Shown here in pieces: positions 57,345-64,000 of a stretch of DNA of 64,000 bases. This stretch comes from Cedecea lapagei (lineage in GTDB: Bacteria; Pseudomonadota; Gammaproteobacteria; Enterobacterales; Enterobacteriaceae). A program made the position numbers and the translations under genes. Where the stretch lies: positions 2,232,001 to 2,296,000 of the forward strand of contig NZ_LR134201.1 of the NCBI RefSeq assembly GCF_900635955.1. Direction: 5' to 3'. Every line of letters begins with the position of its first letter. Within the stretch, counting starts at the first letter, position 1. The notes under the pieces are model-generated. The model searched no databases. It had not been told where the DNA came from and worked only from the letters and a program-made list of their open reading frames with translations.

Positions 57345-58241
57345 TTACTGGCGCGGGGCGAGCAGGTCGCCTAAGCCAATGCGCCGCAAAAACTCTTTGC
57401 GAATGCGATCTGCCACCGCGCTCACAACCTCGGCACCGTCATCTGAGGGATCAACATGTACGCGGAACGGTCGTTTGCCGTACGGCGAATTAACGATGTT
57501 TACCATCGCGGCCGCCACGCTTGCTACATCGGCATCTTCCGGCTCGCAGGCCGCCAGGCCTTTCAGCGCTTCGTCTTCCAGACCAGCCGTTGGCCCCAGT
57601 TTTGCGTAGGCCTGTTCGCGCGCTGTATCCGCGGGCCTGCCAGAATGCAGAAAATGGTTTGTACCGCTGGTAAAGGCACCGGGTACCAGAATCGAACTTT
57701 CAATTCCCCAGCGGCTCAGCTCGGCGGCGTAGCTCACGGCGACGGCATCCATTGCGGCTTTTGCGGCAAAATAGGGAGCCAGATAAGGCGGAGTGCCTCC
57801 GCGAGTGCTGCTGCTTCCTACCCATAGCACCAGGCCTTTTCTCTGCTGGCGTAGCTGCGGTAGCGCAGCTCTGTTTACGCGCTGGGTGCCAAGTACATTA
57901 ATATCAAATAGCTGGCTGAACTGCTCCGGCAGGAAGGCCTCGGCGGGGCCATAGGACATGTGTCCGGCATTGTGCACCACGACGTCCAGCCGGCCTTGCT
58001 CAGCGATAATCTGTGCGACTGCCGCCTCCGCAGAGGCCTCGGACTGCACGTCCAGCTCAATAGCACGGAGATCAACGCTGTGATGCCACGCGTAATCCTT
58101 CAGACTTTCAACCTGAGGAGCATTGCGGCCCGCGATGTCACGCATACTGGCGTAGACGGTGTGCCCGGCGCGGGCAAGGGCGCGAGCGGATAACGCTCCA
58201 AAGCCACTGGAGGCGCCGGTTATCAGAATGATCTGCTGCAT
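57345..58241 (-). CDS. Short-chain dehydrogenase/reductase
   Basis: The 298-residue protein (ATG at 58241, GGGAGAAAATA ribosome-binding site) is an SDR: cofactor motif ITGASSGFGALSARALA near 7-23, VHNAGHMSYG near 85, catalytic Ser in WVGSSSTRGG near 138, and Tyr/Lys in YLAPYFAAKAAMDAVA near 150. It resembles enterobacterial SDRs annotated as short-chain oxidoreductases of unknown substrate; NADP preference is likely but not provable. The stop of the second SDR gene is 25 bases upstream, so the two form an operon downstream of the LysR gene's divergent promoter. Confidence 0.9.
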   Translation of the reverse strand: MQQIILITGASSGFGALSARALARAGHTVYASMRDIAGRNAPQVESLKDYAWHHSVDLRAIELDVQSEASAEAAVAQIIAEQGRLDVVVHNAGHMSYGPAEAFLPEQFSQLFDINVLGTQRVNRAALPQLRQQRKGLVLWVGSSSTRGGTPPYLAPYFAAKAAMDAVAVSYAAELSRWGIESSILVPGAFTSGTNHFLHSGRPADTAREQAYAKLGPTAGLEDEALKGLAACEPEDADVASVAAAMVNIVNSPYGKRPFRVHVDPSDDGAEVVSAVADRIRKEFLRRIGLGDLLAPRQ

Positions 58242-58266
58242 TATTTTCTCCCGTTCGTCGCTTAAG

Positions 58267-59004
58267 TTAAGCAAAGCCGCCGTTGACGCGGATGACCTGT
58301 GAATTCACCCAACTGCCGTCGGGGCCTGCGAGCGTGGCGACGATGCTGGCGATTTCTTCAGGCTTGCCAATACGGCCGAGCGGGGCGAGGCTGGCGATGG
58401 CCTGGATTTGCTCTTCGGTTTTACCGTGCAGGAACAGATCGGTGCCGGTTGGCCCTGGCGCTACGGCATTAACGGTGATATTACGGCCGCGCAGCTCGTT
58501 GGCCAGAACGTGAACCAGGCCTTCAACGCCCGCCTTGGAGGCAATGTAAGGGCCATATGCGGGGAACGATTTTGCGATAACGCTGGTTGAAATGGCGATA
58601 ATCCGTCCGCCTTCGCCCAGCGATTCGGCGGCATTTGCCAGCACCATAAACGCGCCTCGCAGGTTTGTGCTGATGATTTTGTCAAACTCCGCAAGGCCGG
58701 CCGGCGTGATTTTTACCATCGGCATAATCCCTGCGCTGTGTACGACGACATCGAGCTGGTTGTTGATGGCTTTGGCTTCGGCAAACAGGCGAGCAACGTC
58801 GCTTTCAGATGAGACATCGGCCTGAATCGCCACGGCCTCGCCGCCGTTCGCCTCAATAACCCGTACGGTTTCGTCCGCGCTGCTCTTATTACCGGCATAG
58901 TTAACGATGACGGTGAAGCCATCACGCGCCAGCCTTTCGGCAATTGCCCGGCCAATGCCGCGGGAAGCGCCCGTTACCAGAGCTGTTTTCTTTGCTGTCG
59001 TCAT
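58267..59004 (-). CDS. Short-chain dehydrogenase/reductase (3-oxoacyl-ACP reductase-like)
   Basis: The 245-residue classical SDR has VTGASRGIGRAIAERLARDGF near 10-30, the NAG-like VHSAGIMPM near 88 (here HSAG rather than NNAG), catalytic Ser in AISTSVIAKSF near 140 and YGPYIASKAGVEGLV near 152. The length and motifs match FabG-like reductases and glucose-dehydrogenase-type SDRs. Substrate unknown. It is the first gene of the SDR pair and divergent from the LysR gene, with a palindrome in the gap. Confidence 0.9.
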   Translation of the reverse strand: MTTAKKTALVTGASRGIGRAIAERLARDGFTVIVNYAGNKSSADETVRVIEANGGEAVAIQADVSSESDVARLFAEAKAINNQLDVVVHSAGIMPMVKITPAGLAEFDKIISTNLRGAFMVLANAAESLGEGGRIIAISTSVIAKSFPAYGPYIASKAGVEGLVHVLANELRGRNITVNAVAPGPTGTDLFLHGKTEEQIQAIASLAPLGRIGKPEEIASIVATLAGPDGSWVNSQVIRVNGGFA

Positions 59005-59089
59005 GGTGTTCTCCTGATTCTGTCAGAGGCTCACCCGGAGTGGGTGCGTGGGCTTATTGTTAATGTTTTTGAATTTGGGATAAACGGTG

Positions 59090-59102
59090 CTAATTTGATT
59101 AG
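59090..59102. promoter_or_regulatory. Palindrome between SDR genes and the LysR gene
   Basis: CTAAT-TTG-ATTAG is a perfect inverted repeat in the 126-bp divergent gap, about 28 bases before the LysR ATG. Paired with the flanking A+T-rich sequence it is a candidate site for that regulator. Confidence 0.5.
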
Positions 59103-59130
59103 ATAATTCCATTTTTATTAATAATGGCAG

Positions 59131-60033
59131 ATGGATAAATTCGACACGCTGCAGCTGTTTACCCGCATTGTTGAGCTGGGGAGTTTCAGCCAGGCCGCCG
59201 ACCAGCTCGGTATTCCAAGAGCAACGGCAAGCAATGCCATTAAAGAGCTGGAAGGCCAGCTTGGCTGCCGTCTGCTGGAGCGAACGACCCGGCACGTACG
59301 CGCCTCCCATGACGGTAAAGCCTATTACCAGCGCTGCGTATACATTCTGGCCGAGCTGAATGATGCAGAGGCCGCGCTGCGCCCCGTGGTCGCCAAACCT
59401 CGAGGTATTTTGCGTATCGATCTGCAGGGGACGCATGCGTCACAGATAGTCCTGCCGCAGCTTGACGAATTTCATCGGCGTTACCCGGATATTGAAATGA
59501 TTATCAGCAGCGGCGACAGGCTGGTTGATCTGGTCCGTGAGGGGATAGACTGCGTGGTGCGCGCCGGCAAACTGCAGGATTCATCGCTGGTTGCCCGTCA
59601 CCTGGCCCATTTGCCGCAAGTTGTCTGCGCCAGCCCTGATTATCTGGCTGCTTTTGGCGTGCCTGAGCATCCGGATGACCTTGAGCGGCACCAGTGCGTT
59701 AACTTTTTCTCGACGACAGGGGGGCTGAACTACCCCATCGAATTCATTATCAACAATGAGCGACGGGCCTTCTCGCCTGAAGGCTGGGTGACGGTCAATG
59801 AAGCGGAAAACTATGTTATCTGTGCACTTCGCGGCTGCGGTCTGGTACAGCTGCCGCGCTACCATGTTGAGCAGGCTTTGGCAGAGGGACGCCTGGTTGA
59901 AGTCATGAGTCACTGGCAAAGTCCGGCCATTGCCGTGTCTGCGTTATACACTCAAAACCGACAGCTTTCCCCACGTGTTCGCGTGTTTATCGACTGGCTT
60001 AGGGAGATATACAGCGCCCGTTTTCCTGCCTGA
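59131..60033 (+). CDS. LysR family transcriptional regulator
   Basis: The 300-residue protein has the LysR helix-turn-helix (FTRIVELGSFSQAADQLGIPRATASNAIKELE, about 11-42) and a periplasmic-binding-like effector domain (about 90-295). The form LQLFTRIVELGSF...ERTTRHV is typical of the LysR branch found beside short-chain dehydrogenase and quinone-reductase genes. It is divergent from the SDR pair and probably controls it. The effector is unknown. Confidence 0.92.
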   Translation: MDKFDTLQLFTRIVELGSFSQAADQLGIPRATASNAIKELEGQLGCRLLERTTRHVRASHDGKAYYQRCVYILAELNDAEAALRPVVAKPRGILRIDLQGTHASQIVLPQLDEFHRRYPDIEMIISSGDRLVDLVREGIDCVVRAGKLQDSSLVARHLAHLPQVVCASPDYLAAFGVPEHPDDLERHQCVNFFSTTGGLNYPIEFIINNERRAFSPEGWVTVNEAENYVICALRGCGLVQLPRYHVEQALAEGRLVEVMSHWQSPAIAVSALYTQNRQLSPRVRVFIDWLREIYSARFPA

Positions 60034-60073
60034 TTACCGGTTGAAAACAGCGTCGCTGAGCATCTCAACTACG

Positions 60074-60703
60074 CTATTGGTGTTGTTTTGCATACAAATA
60101 AACCGACGCCCGCGAAATGCCCAGATGCTGCGCCACGGTTTCCATCGATTTACGGATATCCAGTAATCCTTCTTTTTTCAGCGTCTGCAACAGCTCAATT
60201 CTTTCCGACGTTTTCAGCGCGCGCGGCGTTGTGGCCAGACCTGCGGCATATCGATCGATTCTCAGCCTGATAGCCTCCGAACCTGCTGGCTCAATGTGTT
60301 CTTCCACCGGGCCGGCAGCAGTATCAGTAAACCGATCCAGCATGCTCTTCATGCCCCTGAATAAGGTCATATCCAGATTCAGGCAGAGCGCGGCAACATA
60401 GCTGCCGGAGGCATCTTTCAGCCCAATGGAGGTGCTTTTTACCGGGCGGCCATCGGCAAACTGGTTGGCATAATTGGCGACAACAACCGGAAAATCCGGA
60501 GAAGCGATGCGTGCCAGGCCCATTTCGGTTGCGGCCTCGCCAACTTGACGGCCCGACAGGTTGTTATGTATGGAGAGAATAGAGTGCTGCGGCTGTTTCA
60601 GGTCATGTACCACAACCTCACAAAATGGCGCGAAGGTTTCGCTAATCCCCCGGGCAATGTTATCGAGCTGCTCTAACAGAGCGTTATCTTCTGGTTTTGT
60701 CAC
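60074..60703 (-). CDS. YheO/DauR family transcriptional regulator (PAS plus HTH)
   Basis: The 209-residue protein has an N-terminal PAS-like YheO domain (about 12-125: EQLDNIARGISETFAPFCEVVVHDL, and GRPVKSTSIGLKDASGSYVAALCLNLDMT) and a C-terminal helix-turn-helix (about 165-207: LKKEGLLDIRKSMETVAQHLGISRASVYLYAK). In Pseudomonas DauR of this family controls D-arginine catabolism. Here the gene follows a dehydratase gene by 18 bases in an operon with RidA, so an amino-acid-responsive role is likely. It is convergent with the LysR gene. Confidence 0.88.
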   Translation of the reverse strand: MTKPEDNALLEQLDNIARGISETFAPFCEVVVHDLKQPQHSILSIHNNLSGRQVGEAATEMGLARIASPDFPVVVANYANQFADGRPVKSTSIGLKDASGSYVAALCLNLDMTLFRGMKSMLDRFTDTAAGPVEEHIEPAGSEAIRLRIDRYAAGLATTPRALKTSERIELLQTLKKEGLLDIRKSMETVAQHLGISRASVYLYAKQHQ

Positions 60704-60721
60704 GCTATTCTCTCCTGATGA

Positions 60722-61702
60722 TTAATGCTGTGCAGCTCGGGCTAGCCAATCGCCATAGCGGCCGATGTCGACGTTGCCGCCGCTGATGATAATACCAATT
60801 CGCTTCCCGCGAAGGCTCTCTTTAAGCCCCCGTGCGGCGGCAAAACCGAGGCAGCCCGTTGGCTCAACGACCATTTTCATGCGCTCAGCAAAAAACTTCA
60901 TCGACTCGATCAACTCTTCATCGGTGGCGGTGAAAATGTCGTCGACGTTCTGGCGGATCATCTGGAAGGTGTAGTCGCCGAGGAAGGTGGTCTGAGCGCC
61001 GTCCGCTATTGTTTTAGGTGTATCAATTCGCACAATCTGGCCGCGTCGGAATGATTGCTGTGCATCGTTACCGGCTTTCGGCTCAACGCCGTAGACTTTA
61101 CAGCCAGGGGAAAGCTCACGTGCTGCCAGGGAGCAGCCGGAAATTAAGCCGCCGCCGCCCAGGCAGACAAACAGCGCGTCCAGGTCGCCAACTTCATCAA
61201 ACAGCTCTTTGGCTGCCGTTCCCTGGCCCGCAATCACGTGTGGGTGATCGTAAGGCGGGATCAGGGTAAGGCCATATTTTTCAGCCAGATCGTTGCCGAT
61301 CTGCTGGCGGTCCTCAAGGTAACGGTTATAGAGAATCACTTTACCGCCATATTCCCGCGTGGCGGCAATCTTGGCCGCCGGAGCATCTTCCGGCATCACG
61401 ATGGTGGCAGGAATTCCCAGCAGCCTTGCGGCCAGCGCGATTGCCTGAGCATGGTTACCGGATGAAAAAGCCACTACGCCTGCTTTTTTCTGAGCTGGCG
61501 TAAACTGGGCAAGTGCGTTCATGGCGCCACGGAATTTAAAAGCGCCCATTCGCTGATAGTTTTCACATTTAAAGAAAACTTCAGCGCCAAACTCTTCATT
61601 CACGGTACGCGATGTCATCACCGGCGTGCGGTTGGCATGCCCCTCGATACGCTGTGCCGCGGCTACCACATCCTGATAAACGGGAAGAACTAATTCACTC
61701 AT
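60722..61702 (-). CDS. PLP-dependent serine/threonine dehydratase-type enzyme (possibly threo-3-hydroxyaspartate ammonia-lyase)
   Basis: The 326-residue fold-type II PLP enzyme has the Schiff-base Lys56 in MGAFKFRGAM, SSGNHAQAIALAARLLG near 82, and the phosphate-binding GGGGLISG near 185. The N-terminal VYQDVVAAAQRIEGHANRTPVMTSRT resembles threo-3-hydroxy-L-aspartate ammonia-lyases and eukaryotic serine racemases more than biosynthetic threonine deaminase, and there is no ACT domain. It releases ammonia from a beta-hydroxy amino acid through an enamine intermediate; the RidA gene next to it would remove that intermediate. The precise substrate is inferred. Confidence 0.85.
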   Translation of the reverse strand: MSELVLPVYQDVVAAAQRIEGHANRTPVMTSRTVNEEFGAEVFFKCENYQRMGAFKFRGAMNALAQFTPAQKKAGVVAFSSGNHAQAIALAARLLGIPATIVMPEDAPAAKIAATREYGGKVILYNRYLEDRQQIGNDLAEKYGLTLIPPYDHPHVIAGQGTAAKELFDEVGDLDALFVCLGGGGLISGCSLAARELSPGCKVYGVEPKAGNDAQQSFRRGQIVRIDTPKTIADGAQTTFLGDYTFQMIRQNVDDIFTATDEELIESMKFFAERMKMVVEPTGCLGFAAARGLKESLRGKRIGIIISGGNVDIGRYGDWLARAAQH

Positions 61703-61725
61703 TTTGCCACCTTTAAACGGTTGTC

Positions 61726-62115
61726 TTATTCAGAGAGCGCAACGGCTTCAATTTCGAGAGCCGCGCCATAATGGAGTTGTGCAACACCTGCTACAGCGCG
61801 GGAAGGGCGATGGTCGCCGATCCATCTCGCGTAGATTGTGTTGAATAATGGCCAGAGATTGATGTCCGTGATGTACACGCGCACGGAGACAAGATGTTGT
61901 TTTGTCACCCCCGTGCAGGCGAGGCAAGATTCGAGGTTCTGCAGCACTCTCTGGGCCTGCTCCTCAAAAGGTGCATCGCAGAGTGGGCTGCCATCTGCGG
62001 CAACGGGCAGCTGCCCGGAAATAAATACAAACCCGCCTGCGGTAGTGGTGTGCGAATAGTGCCCAACGGGAGCCGGGACGTGCTCGATATTGCGCAGCTT
62101 GATGTCCGGAACCAT
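61726..62115 (-). CDS. RidA family enamine/imine deaminase
   Basis: From the ATG at 62115 (GAGG 6-9 bases upstream) the 129-residue protein is a RidA/YjgF-type trimeric protein: HTTTAGGFVFISGQLPV near 22-38, LENLESCLACTGVTKQHLVSVRVYITD near 62-88, and the substrate-binding Arg in PSRAVAGVAQLHYGAALEIEAVA near 106-127. RidA hydrolyses reactive enamines such as 2-aminoacrylate produced by PLP dehydratases. It leads the operon with the dehydratase (23-bp gap) and the DauR-like regulator. ATG at 62127 would add four residues. Confidence 0.9.
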   Translation of the reverse strand: MVPDIKLRNIEHVPAPVGHYSHTTTAGGFVFISGQLPVAADGSPLCDAPFEEQAQRVLQNLESCLACTGVTKQHLVSVRVYITDINLWPLFNTIYARWIGDHRPSRAVAGVAQLHYGAALEIEAVALSE

Positions 62116-62137
62116 GTTTACCCTCAATCTCGATTCT

Positions 62138-62153
62138 GATTAGACAAATAATC
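62138..62153. promoter_or_regulatory. Inverted repeat upstream of the RidA operon
   Basis: GATTA and TAATC enclose 6 bases, 22 bases upstream of the RidA ATG. It is a candidate site for the DauR-like regulator encoded at the end of the operon; A+T content makes a chance match possible. Confidence 0.4.
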
Positions 62154-62474
62154 TATAGCTGGACTAATTGTTGATCAAGAGATTTTCAACCGGGAATACG
62201 GCCAGAGGGAAGAAAGGCAAAGAGAATTTAGTTGTATCCGCCCAGATTTAAGTAGACAGATTTCACAGAGAGAACACCGTTAAACCTGCCCGTCAGATTT
62301 GAGCGCGAAACGGAGGTGATTGTGCAATATATGTCGCTGGATTACAGTGAAGCCATTAAATGGTAAGCAGAGTCGAAGATATAAAGAGAAACGATATCTC
62401 TGCGCCCCAGGCACCAGCCAATTGAACCAGCATCATTACTGACTTTATTAATTGCCTTACTGCATGAGTGGCCT
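62154..62474. other. Non-coding region upstream of the RidA operon and the hypothetical gene
   Basis: The 321 bases between the dyad and the next plus-strand gene contain divergent promoters only. No gene, RNA or further repeat is evident. Confidence 0.5.
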
Positions 62475-62774
62475 ATGAAAAAAAAGCTTCGCCAACGTAA
62501 CCAGGCCTGGATCTCTCAACAATTGCGACGCGCGCAAAGTGAAGGGATGCCTTTAAGTTTCTTTCTTAACTTTCCTTCAATCCGTGCAGGCACCTGTAAC
62601 GGTCAGCGCCTTGAACGACGTGGTCGCCTCAATCCTGACTGGAATCGCGCATTATTTCATGTGGGTTGGGGAGAAGTGCCGATGATTGGGCCAAAAGGTA
62701 CTGTGTACTGGTTTGTGGGATTTGATAAGGAGCAACTTCCTGTTGAACTGAAGCCGTTTTGGAAAGATAGCTGA
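62475..62774 (+). CDS. Hypothetical protein, 99 residues
   Basis: The basic, tryptophan-rich protein starts MKKKLRQRNQAWISQQLRRAQSEGMPLSFFLNF and ends FDKEQLPVELKPFWKDS. It has no signal peptide or membrane helix and I do not recognise its family. Five or more tryptophans and the motif LFHVGWGEVPMIGPKGTVYWFVGF suggest a compact folded domain. The ribosome-binding site is weak. It is convergent with another unrecognised small gene at 62844. Confidence 0.6.
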   Translation: MKKKLRQRNQAWISQQLRRAQSEGMPLSFFLNFPSIRAGTCNGQRLERRGRLNPDWNRALFHVGWGEVPMIGPKGTVYWFVGFDKEQLPVELKPFWKDS

Positions 62775-62843
62775 ATATATTGACTCTGATATGATCCGAC
62801 AATGCAACAAATCATCAACTCTTATCGTCGGGTCACTCTCTCC

Positions 62844-63095
62844 TTATTTGATACCATAATCAGCGGGCAGGGAGCTGACGTAATCTGCAATCTTTCCATC
62901 ATAAAGTACCGAGATGTTTTCAAATACACACGCTATCTTTTCCCGGTCGGTTTCATCCAGGGATTGAAGCGTTGCAGCAATGCCCTCTTGGATCTCAATA
63001 GCTACATCAGGATTAATTAGTGTCTCGTCGGTAAATTCGAGTGCGATAGCTATGTCAGCAATGACTCTGACTAATGATGTAGTTTGAGATGACAT
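62844..63095 (-). CDS. Hypothetical acidic protein, 83 residues
   Basis: From the ATG at 63095, with a perfect AGGAGG ribosome-binding site 6-11 bases upstream, the protein is 83 residues, largely helical and acidic: SSQTTSLVRVIADIAIALEF then TDETLINPDVAIEIQEGIAA and a C-terminal SSLPADYGIK. No known family is apparent. A longer frame from 63146 lacks a ribosome-binding site. It lies between the convergent hypothetical gene and the terminator of the acid phosphatase gene. Confidence 0.65.
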   Translation of the reverse strand: MSSQTTSLVRVIADIAIALEFTDETLINPDVAIEIQEGIAATLQSLDETDREKIACVFENISVLYDGKIADYVSSLPADYGIK

Positions 63096-63129
63096 TTCTA
63101 ACCTCCTCTTCGCTTTGGCATAGCGGCAT

Positions 63130-63155
63130 AAAAAACCCCACCGCACGGGTGGGGC
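63130..63155 (-). terminator. Terminator of the acid phosphatase lipoprotein gene
   Basis: CCCCACC (63136-63142) and GGTGGGG (63148-63154) form a 7-bp stem with a 5-base loop; on the minus strand TTTTTT follows. It lies 10 bases after the stop codon at 63164. Confidence 0.9.
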
Positions 63156-63163
63156 GAGACCAT

Positions 63164-63970
63164 TTATTTACCAGACCAGCCGCGAAGCGCGTTTTCACGG
63201 GCTTCGGCCTGCTGAGCCGTATTCAGCTTAAAGTAGTTTGGCGCTAAGGCACCTTCCCAGTCACCGTACATTGGGTTCGGCAGCACGATAAACTGGGTGC
63301 CGAACTTGCTGCGGTTATCGCTGGCAAACTGCTGACGCTGAGCCTGATCTTTATGATAAGTCGCTTTGCCAAAGTCATTCAGGTTGTCGCCGATGTACAT
63401 CACGACGTCATAGCCTTCGGCTTTGATGGCGTCAAAACGAGCCTGCTTGTTGGAGCTGTCGGTTTTCAGACGCACGGTCTTGTCGCTCACGCCGGTAAAG
63501 CCCAGCGCTTTCATGTTGGCAACGGTTGCGTCGAAGTCTTTGCTGTCGCGGTTTGACACATAGAACATCGTGCCGCCGTGGCTGTTAACGTAGTTAGCAA
63601 AATCCACCGCGCCCGGGACGGCCAGCGCCTGGCGAGCCTGGGTCCACTGGGACCAAGTTTTGTCGTCAAACGACTTATTATTTTTTGCCTGCCACGCGCT
63701 GTAGGCGCTGTTGTCCAGCATGGTTTCATCGAGATCAACAATAACGGCGCGCTTAGCCGTGCTCTGTTTGGCGGACTGATCCCACGCCAGGCGAGCGCTG
63801 TTAAACGACTGGTACGCCAGCGCACGGTACTCGCCGGATTGCTGGAACCAGTCAACCGCCATCACCGTCTGGCTTGCCAGCTTCTGCTCAGCCGCCTGCT
63901 GCTGATTTGCACATCCCGTCAGGCTGATCAGCACCAGCGCAACCGCGCCACCCAATAAACTTTTCTTCAT
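63164..63970 (-). CDS. Lipoprotein e(P4)-type acid phosphatase (5'-nucleotidase)
   Basis: The 268-residue protein has a lipoprotein signal with the acylated Cys20 (VLISLTGCANQ) and a HAD-superfamily class C acid phosphatase domain. The catalytic DxDxT motif is Asp79-x-Asp81-x-Thr83 (RAVIVDLDETMLDNSAY), and the late acidic pair is in MYIGDNLNDFGK near 205. Members in Haemophilus and enterics sit on the inner face of the outer membrane and release nucleosides or dephosphorylate NMN and other phosphomonoesters. The gene runs on the minus strand and starts just inside the window end. Confidence 0.92.
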   Translation of the reverse strand: MKKSLLGGAVALVLISLTGCANQQQAAEQKLASQTVMAVDWFQQSGEYRALAYQSFNSARLAWDQSAKQSTAKRAVIVDLDETMLDNSAYSAWQAKNNKSFDDKTWSQWTQARQALAVPGAVDFANYVNSHGGTMFYVSNRDSKDFDATVANMKALGFTGVSDKTVRLKTDSSNKQARFDAIKAEGYDVVMYIGDNLNDFGKATYHKDQAQRQQFASDNRSKFGTQFIVLPNPMYGDWEGALAPNYFKLNTAQQAEARENALRGWSGK

Positions 63971-64000
63971 CTTTATGTCCTTACCTTTGCCATTACCATT

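Noticed and set aside
1..64000. CRISPR arrays, tRNA or rRNA genes, insertion sequences and prophage genes
   Set aside because: No direct-repeat arrays with spacers, no cloverleaf or rRNA segments, and no transposase or integrase reading frames were found on reading the sequence and translations.

Overview
The window is chromosomal DNA from an enteric gammaproteobacterium (Enterobacteriaceae). Many proteins match well-known E. coli proteins closely in length and sequence (PqqU/YncD, AnsP, TyrP, MaeA, YqfB, YdcH, YqjH, PptA, LacI, LacZ, Bet). Local E. coli-type synteny survives (pqqU near ansP, betT/betIBA, lacI-lacZ), while several blocks are typical of the accessory gene pool of Klebsiella, Cedecea and relatives. 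I cannot name the genus with confidence. No rRNA, tRNA, CRISPR array, insertion sequence or prophage is visible. The window is gene-dense, and nearly every gap is a promoter or terminator region.

Layout. 0-7 kb: a minus-strand uptake and catabolic operon (peptide-type ABC binding protein, two permeases, M20 peptidase homologue, D-cysteine desulfhydrase-type enzyme, ornithine-cyclodeaminase-type enzyme cut by the window edge) with a divergent GntR regulator. 7-11.5 kb: a cystathionine beta-synthase/gamma-lyase pair (reverse transsulfuration, like Klebsiella mtcBC), then an Rrf2 regulator divergent from a type II NADH dehydrogenase-like flavoprotein. 11.5-14.6 kb: yqfB, ydcH, yqjH with a PadR regulator, a DUF4186 gene and a GNAT. 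14.7-20.4 kb: pqqU, a fasciclin / ECF sigma / anti-sigma operon, and ansP. 20.8-26.8 kb: a three-gene MacAB-outer-membrane-factor exporter, an EamA transporter and a YjbR-family gene. 26.8-31.1 kb: lacZ and lacI without lacY, with O1, O2 and CRP sites conserved. 31.3-34.3 kb: arylamine N-acetyltransferase, a possible 37-residue peptide gene, an HD hydrolase and a GlxA-type regulator.

34.3-42.4 kb: the glycine-betaine synthesis cluster betT / betIBA, pptA, a small P-loop kinase and a siderophore-binding protein gene. betT, betB and the binding-protein gene each carry one extra base in a G/C run, so their reading frames are broken; the clustering and uniform type suggest sequence error. 42.4-49.6 kb: a Fur-box TonB receptor, an apparently acquired patatin/TetR pair, tyrP with a TyrR box, and a second iron-type binding protein. 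49.7-57.3 kb: maeA, GNATs, a CusRS-like two-component system, a secreted alpha/beta hydrolase and a TetR regulator with two operator copies. 57.3-62.1 kb: two short-chain dehydrogenases with a divergent LysR gene, then an operon of RidA, a serine/threonine dehydratase-type enzyme and a DauR/YheO-type regulator. 62.4-64 kb: two unrecognised small genes and an e(P4)-type lipoprotein acid phosphatase.

Themes are sulfur and D-amino-acid metabolism, iron uptake (pqqU, TonB receptor, two binding proteins, yqjH), osmoprotection and paired regulators. No large wholly unknown system is evident. The most unusual parts are the fasciclin-ECF-RskA module (which parallels mycobacterial SigK/RskA/MPT70-83), the D-cysteine/M20/ABC operon with altered peptidase metal ligands, and several clear but unassigned operators.
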